Shown: piece after piece, positions 1-64,000 of the stretch
How the letters are laid out: each line of letters starts with the position of its first letter
Numbering within the stretch: position 1 is the stretch's first letter
NCBI GenBank assembly: GCA_030068075.1
Contig: CM057841.1
Coordinates: 34,575,030-34,639,029 of the forward strand
DNA: 64,000 nt
Reading direction: 5' to 3'
DNA from: Paguma larvata
Taxonomy: Eukaryota > Chordata > Mammalia > Carnivora > Viverridae
Made by a program: the position numbers and the translations under genes
The notes under the pieces: model-generated
What the model was told of the DNA's origin: nothing
What the model saw: only the letters and a program-made list of their open reading frames with translations
Database searches by the model: none

Positions 1-175
1 AAGACAGCCGAAAGCGGCCATCTGCAAGCCATGAAGACAGCTCTCACCGGAAACCAAACCTGGGATCTTGGGTCTTCCTGCCTCCAGAACTACGAGAAAA
101 TACATTTCTGTCATTTAAGCCACTCAAGCTGCGCTTTGTCATGGCGGCCCCAGCAAACCAAGGCATTATGGGTAC
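1..175 (+). repeat. MLT1-type (ERVL-MaLR) LTR, 3' fragment
   Basis: The text CCATCTGCAAGCCA, GGGATCTTGGGTCTTCCTGCCTCCAGAACT and TTTAAGCCACTCAAGCTG-like segments follow the 3' part of the MLT1 LTR family. The element continues beyond the left edge. Confidence 0.7.
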
Positions 176-2147
176 AGTTGGCTCAGGGAACGTCCACTGA
201 ATTCTCTTATGACCACCCTGAGGGATTGTTTTCTCTCTCCCAGCTCGGAGATAGAACTCCTGAAGCCGGGAAATGATAGGAAGTGCTTGGCACATAGGAA
301 GAATTTTTAAAAATACTCATTGAATGAATGAGAGTTACCCAGCTGAGGTGGCACTGGACGTCTGTCGCAGAGGCGGGACAGTGGCCTCGGAGGTCTTCCC
401 CCCCCTCACCCCGCACTGTTTCTGTCTCCAGCCCAGGGATGCGGATTCCCTGACAATAATGCCTTTGCCCACATATGTTTGGATTTCCTCAGCTCTAATT
501 TGGATTTACAGATTCCCTGCCTGATCCCCTCACAGCAGCACGGTGGACAAAACGAATTGAAGGCGAAAGCTCTCCGAACACGGAGGAGCACAGTCAACTG
601 TGTTCTTAGTCTTACTCGTAAAGACCGCAGGGAGAGGCAGAGCAGCCTACGGGATGGCAAACGAGGAGGGTCTGTCTCAAGGATCTCTGCAGCCGTGTCC
701 TTCTGCAGGACGGGAGGGCTGGGAGGGGCCTGTGGGGAATGTACCTTGAGGCCCAAGTTCTCCTTGTGGGGCGAATCTCTGCCTCCCAGGGGGTCTCCCT
801 TCCACAGAGAAGCATTCAAATTTGATCTGGGGTCAAAACAGCCTCCTCTCTCCTCCATTCCCTCCTCTGAAGGTCTCTTCCCGATGCTTGAATTTAGAAA
901 CCACAAGTGCCTGTACTAGACCAAAGAATCACACCCAGAACGGGTGGCCTAGATCTTGGATTTTAAACATCCGGGCGACTCCCCAAAGTATTTCTGTCCG
1001 CATCGGGGAGGCTTCTTTCTTTGTGAGCAACAGCCATCTCTGGCCGACTTAAGGCTGAGATGAATTTATTCAAAATGCACAAGGTAGCCCTTGTATGTGA
1101 TTAAGGAAAAGCTGCAGAGCAGGCCAGGAAGGACAGGAACATGACAGGAACAGGGATCCGAGCAAAGGGAACAAAGGGTGCGTGCGGTCAGGGTGCCGGG
1201 ACCACGACATACCTGTTCTGTTTTCTCTCTCTCCCTCCGTGTCTCATTGCCCTCCTAGCTGGGTGTTTTCAGCTGCAGATAAGATATCGTGACTAAGAAC
1301 AGCCTAGAAATAAAGCTATTTCATTGTCTCAAGTAACAAGTATTCTGGAGATGAGTGGTTTGTGGTTGGGCAACCACGTCACGGTCTACGTCGACGATTC
1401 TTTGGCCGTTCCGTCACAAAATGGCTGCTGCAGCTCCCCACATATCCCCTCACAACACTGCAAGCAGAAGGAAAAATAGCAGAAATAGGGGGTGTTCCTT
1501 TTTGTTAAGGAAGCCTCCCATCACCGTTCCCCTCACATACTTTGGTTGGAACTGGGTCACAAGGCCGCCTCTAGCCACAAGGAAGGCCGGCAAAGTGCGT
1601 GTCCGGCATACGTGATGAGAAGAGCAGTGATGGGCTTGTACCGGGCTTCGTCTCCCGGGGCCGCGCACTGCTGCTGCACAAAACTAAATCGGAGTTCTGT
1701 TAGCAAGGAGGAAGGGGCAGTAGCTTTCAGGATTCATGTTCCCTGGAAAGAGAGCCAACGGACCTACTTCGGGTCACCACGTTTGAGTCACAATGCACGA
1801 GTGAAAAGTGCTGTGTCAAAAAGGAGCAGGACCCTGCGGCTGGAAGAAGGTGGGGAGTGAAAGCTGAGTACGAAAAAGACACATCTCTCCCTCCCACTCC
1901 CATTGGCTTTTTCAGATAGTAGGTGTATACCAGTCTAGCAAGGACGGGCTCTATAATTTGTGGGACCCGGTACAAACAAACACGTGGGATGCCTTATTCA
2001 AAAACTGTCAAGAATTTCGAGATGTGGGCAGCAGAGCACTGAACAGACACGAGACCCTTCCGAACATGGGGCCGCGCGGGACTGTGCAGGTCGCACAACC
2101 ACAGGAGCAAGCCTCTCCCAGGAGAGCAAGCCTGAGGTATGGTGTTT
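176..2147. other. Intergenic, 3' of CNGB1; no gene seen
   Basis: No splice-bounded or conserved reading frame is visible on either strand. Open frames here are under 170 codons and low in likeness to any protein I know. Probably old, diverged repeat sequence. Confidence 0.6.
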
Positions 2148-2157
2148 TAGGGTCTGT

Positions 2158-2384
2158 TGTTTTTGTTTTTTTGAGAGAGAGAGAAGGGGGTACAAGTGAG
2201 CAAGGGACGGGGGGGAGGGAGAAAAGCTCAGGAGGGGCAGAGGGAGAGAGAGACACACAAGAGAGAGAAGTGGGGCTCACCCGAAGCAGGGCTCGAGCTC
2301 ACCCAATGTGGGACTTGAACTCACCGTGAGATCAGGACCAGAGCCAAAGTCTGATGCTGAACGACTGAGCCACTCAGGCGCCCC
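2158..2384 (-). mobile_element. CanSINE (SINEC_Fc type), full length
   Basis: Reverse copy: a T-rich tail and GA-rich stretch on the left, and the tRNA-like head ending GCCACTCAGGCGCCCC on the right. It is flanked by the target-site duplication TAGGGTCTGT (2148-2157 and 2385-2394). Confidence 0.92.
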
Positions 2385-2649
2385 TAGGGTCTGTGTTTGT
2401 ATGAAATTAGATTAAGTACATTCGTGGATGGTGTGGGGAGGACTGTGATGCTATCGGTATAATTAACATATGTCCAGGCATTTGTACAAACTCTCAGTTA
2501 AAGAGCAAAGAAAGAGGCGATTGCACCTCTTCTGGGTGTATAACCCTGGGCAGAGACAGAATTCAGGGGACACAGAGTTCTCGGGGAGCTTCCTCTGTAC
2601 CCCACCTGCAGCAGGGGGGGGGTGACAAGTCCTCTTCACCCCTCGTGCC

Positions 2650-2830
2650 CGCTCACACTTGGCAATGCTGTGTGTTATTTGATCGTCACTGTGACCCCGT
2701 CCAGTGCAACGTCTTATCTCCGTCTTCTAGATGAGGTCGTTGGGGCCCAGAGAGTTCCGTGTCATCTGCGGTACACCGTCAAGCCGGGATTGGAAGCCGG
2801 GCAGCCTGAATCCAGAGTCCATGTCATCGG
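2650..2830 (-). repeat. MIR-like SINE fragment
   Basis: The order of CACTGTGACCCC, a TTAGATGAGG-like oligo, and AGCCGGGATTGGAAGCCGGG matches a reverse, diverged MIR. Confidence 0.5.
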
Positions 2831-3842
2831 CGCCCCACGGCACTGGACGAGTCTAATGGAGTTGGGTCATCGTCAGCAGTAGGTTGGCCCGGACACACAG
2901 GGGCTGTTCTTCAGGGTCTTAGAGTCCTAAGGCCCCTGGACGGGCGTGCCACAAGGGTATCCCTCCAGCAACAGGAATGCGGGACGGACGACAGCCCCAA
3001 AGATGTCCATCGAAGATAAGGTAGGGAGCCTGAGCCAGGAAACAAACTCAGTTTTCCTCACAAAATGGTCTGTCACACACGGTCAGTTTCTGAAAGGAAT
3101 CCACAAGCCAGGAAGGTTTGTCTACACACTTTAATTAAAATGCATCGTAAGAGGCTAAAAGCCGGGGTGTGAGTGCAGTGTTCATGTTTGCTAAGAAAAC
3201 AGGTGGAAAGATTCCAGGCAGCCAAATATATTTTGATATTGGAATCTTAAACAGCCTCTTGGATTTAATTTTCTTTAAAATATTTATACAGTTAAAAAAA
3301 TAGCTTGCTATTCATTTTCTACCTCAGTACGGGGAACGTGGAGACATTTTAAATTAGTAGAGATTCAACACACCTAAATAAAGGTTCTGTCTCAGCTGCA
3401 GAATTACAGGATGCTGAGCTATGCCATCCACACCTTGGCGATCAACCAGTCCAATTCTACGTGGGGAAGAACGCTAGCCTCAAATTCAGTTGATCTAATA
3501 TCCAACTTTTGTGAAAGCATCAAGCTTAATGAAATATCACAGTGAAATTAAGACACTGGTAATCTCATTTCAAAATCAATTTTCTTTCCAGGACAAGTCT
3601 CGGGAACCTCAAGAATCTCTTGCTTTATATAATAAGCAGTGTACATTCAAGAGTTGATATCTAGGATAATGAGTATGTTCGTATAAAAAAGGATTCCTTA
3701 TAAAATAGGATCTCACAGTGAAGGTGCCTTCAAAACATTTTGCCATCTACTGGAGGGTAATATACTGACTTGATCAATATATCTGAAATACTTGCTAAAG
3801 ATGGAGGCATTCTCTATGCTTGGATTTAGAATACGCAGTGCC

Positions 3843-4045
3843 GGGGCGCCTGGGGGGCTCAGTCAGTTAAGCGGCTGACTTGGGCTCGGGTCGGCATCTT
3901 GCAGTTCATGGATTTGAGCCCCGCGTCGGGCTCTGTGCTGACAGCTCGGAGCCTGGAGCCTGCTTCGGACTCTGTGTCTCCCTCTCTTCCCTGCTCACGT
4001 TCTGTCTCTCTCTCAAGAAAAACAAGCAAATGAAAAACAAAAACA
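3843..4045 (+). mobile_element. CanSINE (SINEC_Fc type)
   Basis: Forward copy with head GGGGCGCCTGGGGGGCTCAG, internal GTGCTGACAGCTCGGAGCC, a CT-rich segment and an A-rich tail. Imperfect target duplication AGAATACGCAGTG / AGAGTATGTAGTG. Confidence 0.9.
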
Positions 4046-5317
4046 GAGTATGTAGTGTAAAAATGAGTATGATAATTGGGGATGGCAAAGCAAAAATTAG
4101 CCCAAACCTCCAGATCTCCCCTATTTAGACACAGGGTTTCCCAGTGAAATTACACGTAAGATTTTTTCATCGCAGCGCTATTCTGAACAGCATGAGACTG
4201 GAATCCGGCAAACGCCCGTCAGTAGGGGAGCCGTTACATGTTACGGTCCTTGCAGACAACGGACTAGCTTGCAAGCATGAAAAATAAGCATGCCCTTTGT
4301 ATACTAAGAAGAAAGAATCTTCAGAATAAATCAAATGAAAAACAACAGCCGCTCTGGTTTGTTACTATTTGTGAAAGGAAAGAAAAGGAAGACAGGAGAA
4401 CCACGGAGGCTGGGCACCAGGGGTAGGAGGGAAAGTTTTAACTGGGCAGCCTTTCGTACCCGTACAAATTTATTAAAATAAATTAATTAAAGCTCTTGAA
4501 AAGGCTAACGTAATGCTGCTCAGCACTATATTCGATGTCATTACTCAGCTCACACGGGATGTCACCCACAGAGGCATGTGTCTGTTACCCCGGGGTTTGG
4601 AAGCGCTCAGAGCAGGCCGAGAGCGTCCATATTGTTTCATTTTTTCACAGGGGAAATGAATGTTCTGATTTTAGTCCAATGGACGAATACACACATTTGT
4701 CAGCCCTCAAAGGCCTCTTCAGCAGTTCACAGTGTCCTGCAATTTTATATAAAACAGGCGGTACCTACTGGAATTCCGGGCCTTTTTGTGTTCACTGTTG
4801 CTGGTGGACACAAATGGCCCAGTACCTGCCTCCGTGTTTGATCACTCACTCCCCCGAGAGCCATTAGCCATGCAAATAAAGTCCTCCCAATACTTGGTGA
4901 CTGAAGGACTCCTCCCCAACCCACCCCCGCCCCCTTTATCTTGAATCATTCAAGCAACGTGACGGAGCTAGAGAAGCGTCGGGAACTTCAGTGGTGTCAG
5001 CTGTGATTTCATCTCCTCGGATTAATGGAAGTTGTTGCCATCATCCCTACGGCAGGGGTGTTAAAGGAAGCAGGTGCAAACCCCTGCACGCCAGAACCTG
5101 GGGCGGGGGGTGGCGGGGGTGCTCAGAACCGGGTGTCCGCTTCTGTTTTATCTGTTCTGAGAAGGGGGGCCTCCGACTGGGAACTGAAGGCAGCCTGGGG
5201 ACAGATCTGCGCCAACTACCCTAACGGCCATCATGTCCCTCCTCGGGTCAGGGGAGCCATAATGCCCATTTAGTCAAAGGCTCTGCAGAGCACAAGCGCC
5301 CTTCTGCTGACAAGCTG

Positions 5318-5421
5318 TTTATGTTTTTGTTTAAAGTAATCTCTACACCCAGTGTGTGCCTGAACTCACGAGCTTGAGAGCAAGAGTCGCATGTTCTACC
5401 TGCTGAGCCGGCCAGGCTCCC
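5318..5421 (-). mobile_element. Short, older CanSINE copy
   Basis: Reverse copy lacking the felid-type middle; it ends GAGCCGGCCAGGCTCCCC. It is diverged and sits inside or just past the CNGB1 3' UTR. Confidence 0.75.
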
Positions 5422-5784
5422 CATCGGCTGGCAGGTGTTCTACCCTTGAAATGTGGGAGGTGAAACCCAAACATTCACTAACCCTGCCTTCTCCGACAAA
5501 GCTCCCCAGGTGTCAGAGTGCCGTTCTATCCAGGCTCTCCCCACAAACTTTAAATAGAAAAGAATTTTGTTCTTAAAACCACCAGCCGGGAGAGGTTGGG
5601 TTCTCGGGTGATGGTGGGAACTTGGGGTCACTAACGACATTTGTTGACTTCAAAACCAGCCTCGGCAGAAGCCGGCTGGGCCAGAGTGACCGACGCTACT
5701 GCGCCCCGGAGTCTGGGCCTGCGGGAGCGAGGCGCGCTGCTGGGGCCGCGCCTGCACCTGCCGGCGGTGGCTCGGGGCGCGGCC

Positions 5785-64000
<58,216 letters not shown>

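Larger units (their letters stand above)
2395..5784. other. 3' flank of CNGB1: 3' UTR (end unresolved) and intergenic DNA
   Basis: The CNGB1 3' UTR must begin at 5784 and run left, but I found no clear AATAAA on the minus strand in the first 600 bases; only a CATAAA variant near 5318 and an AATAAA near 4467 (plus TTTATT). A MIR-like segment (2650-2830), two CanSINEs and an AT-rich stretch (3130-3840) fill the rest. No gene is seen. Confidence 0.55.

Noticed and set aside
4440..4500. AATAAA on the minus strand (near 4467) as the CNGB1 poly-A signal
   Set aside because: It is 1.3 kb past the stop in AT-rich DNA with a SINE in between; without transcript evidence the choice would be arbitrary.
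30..5600. Short frames of 60-166 codons at the left edge, as possible exons of a neighbouring gene
   Set aside because: None shows conserved sequence with matching splice sites; several overlap LTR or SINE sequence.

Overview
This is mammalian nuclear DNA, most likely from a cat-family carnivore. At least 20 tRNA-derived CanSINE copies, several with clear target-site duplications, carry the feliform head (GGGGCGCCTGGGTGGCTCAG) and the internal stretch GTGCTGACAGCTCAGAGCC, with a CT-rich segment and an A-rich tail. Older L2, MIR, MLT1-type LTR and DNA-transposon remnants fill much of the rest. Exons are short, introns are long, and nothing looks bacterial or viral apart from old LTR remnants.

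One gene dominates the window. CNGB1, the beta-1 subunit of the rod and olfactory cyclic-nucleotide-gated cation channel, lies on the minus strand and runs from the right edge, where its 5' exons are cut off, to a stop codon at 5785. I traced 24 coding exons by homology to mammalian CNGB1 (remembered, not searched) and by splice sites. Every intron phase joins, giving 1,075 codons plus a stop. From 5' to 3' these are: the end of the GARP region (proline-rich, then a glutamate run; about 64.0-40.9 kb), the calmodulin-binding helix (35.2 kb), S1-S4 (34.0-28.9 kb), S5, pore and S6 (28.9-22.8 kb), C-linker (22.1-20.1 kb), cyclic-nucleotide-binding domain (20.2-16.1 kb), and the C-terminal tail (9.6-5.8 kb).

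Two things stand out. First, the last exon ends in a coding minisatellite of about 17 imperfect 6-7-residue units of the type [VT][PS]EEKKE. It lengthens the tail by roughly 100 residues where, as I remember it, the human protein has one VPEE-like motif. It follows directly after a variant of the ciliary-targeting motif (RMSP instead of RVxP). Second, two exons inside the GARP half of the gene (50723-50758 and 44871-45138) are not in the rod reading path. They join to each other and to the shared exon at 41037 in frame. Upstream of the first is a dense group of X-box/RFX-type half-sites, an EBF (O/E)-like palindrome, a CRE-like site and a CCAAT box. I read this as the internal promoter and private N-terminus of the short olfactory/ciliary isoform CNGB1b; this is inference from phase and context.

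Other structure: an L1-type retrocopy (AATAAA, poly-A, 15-bp target-site duplication) inserted into a SINE that itself sits in an L2; a 92-bp perfectly alternating purine-pyrimidine tract ending 11 bp from a splice donor; and a GGAT/GCAT tetranucleotide array with a 148-bp higher-order period. Bases 1-5784 hold the 3' flank of CNGB1, and I see no second gene there. The plus strand has no gene I can support.
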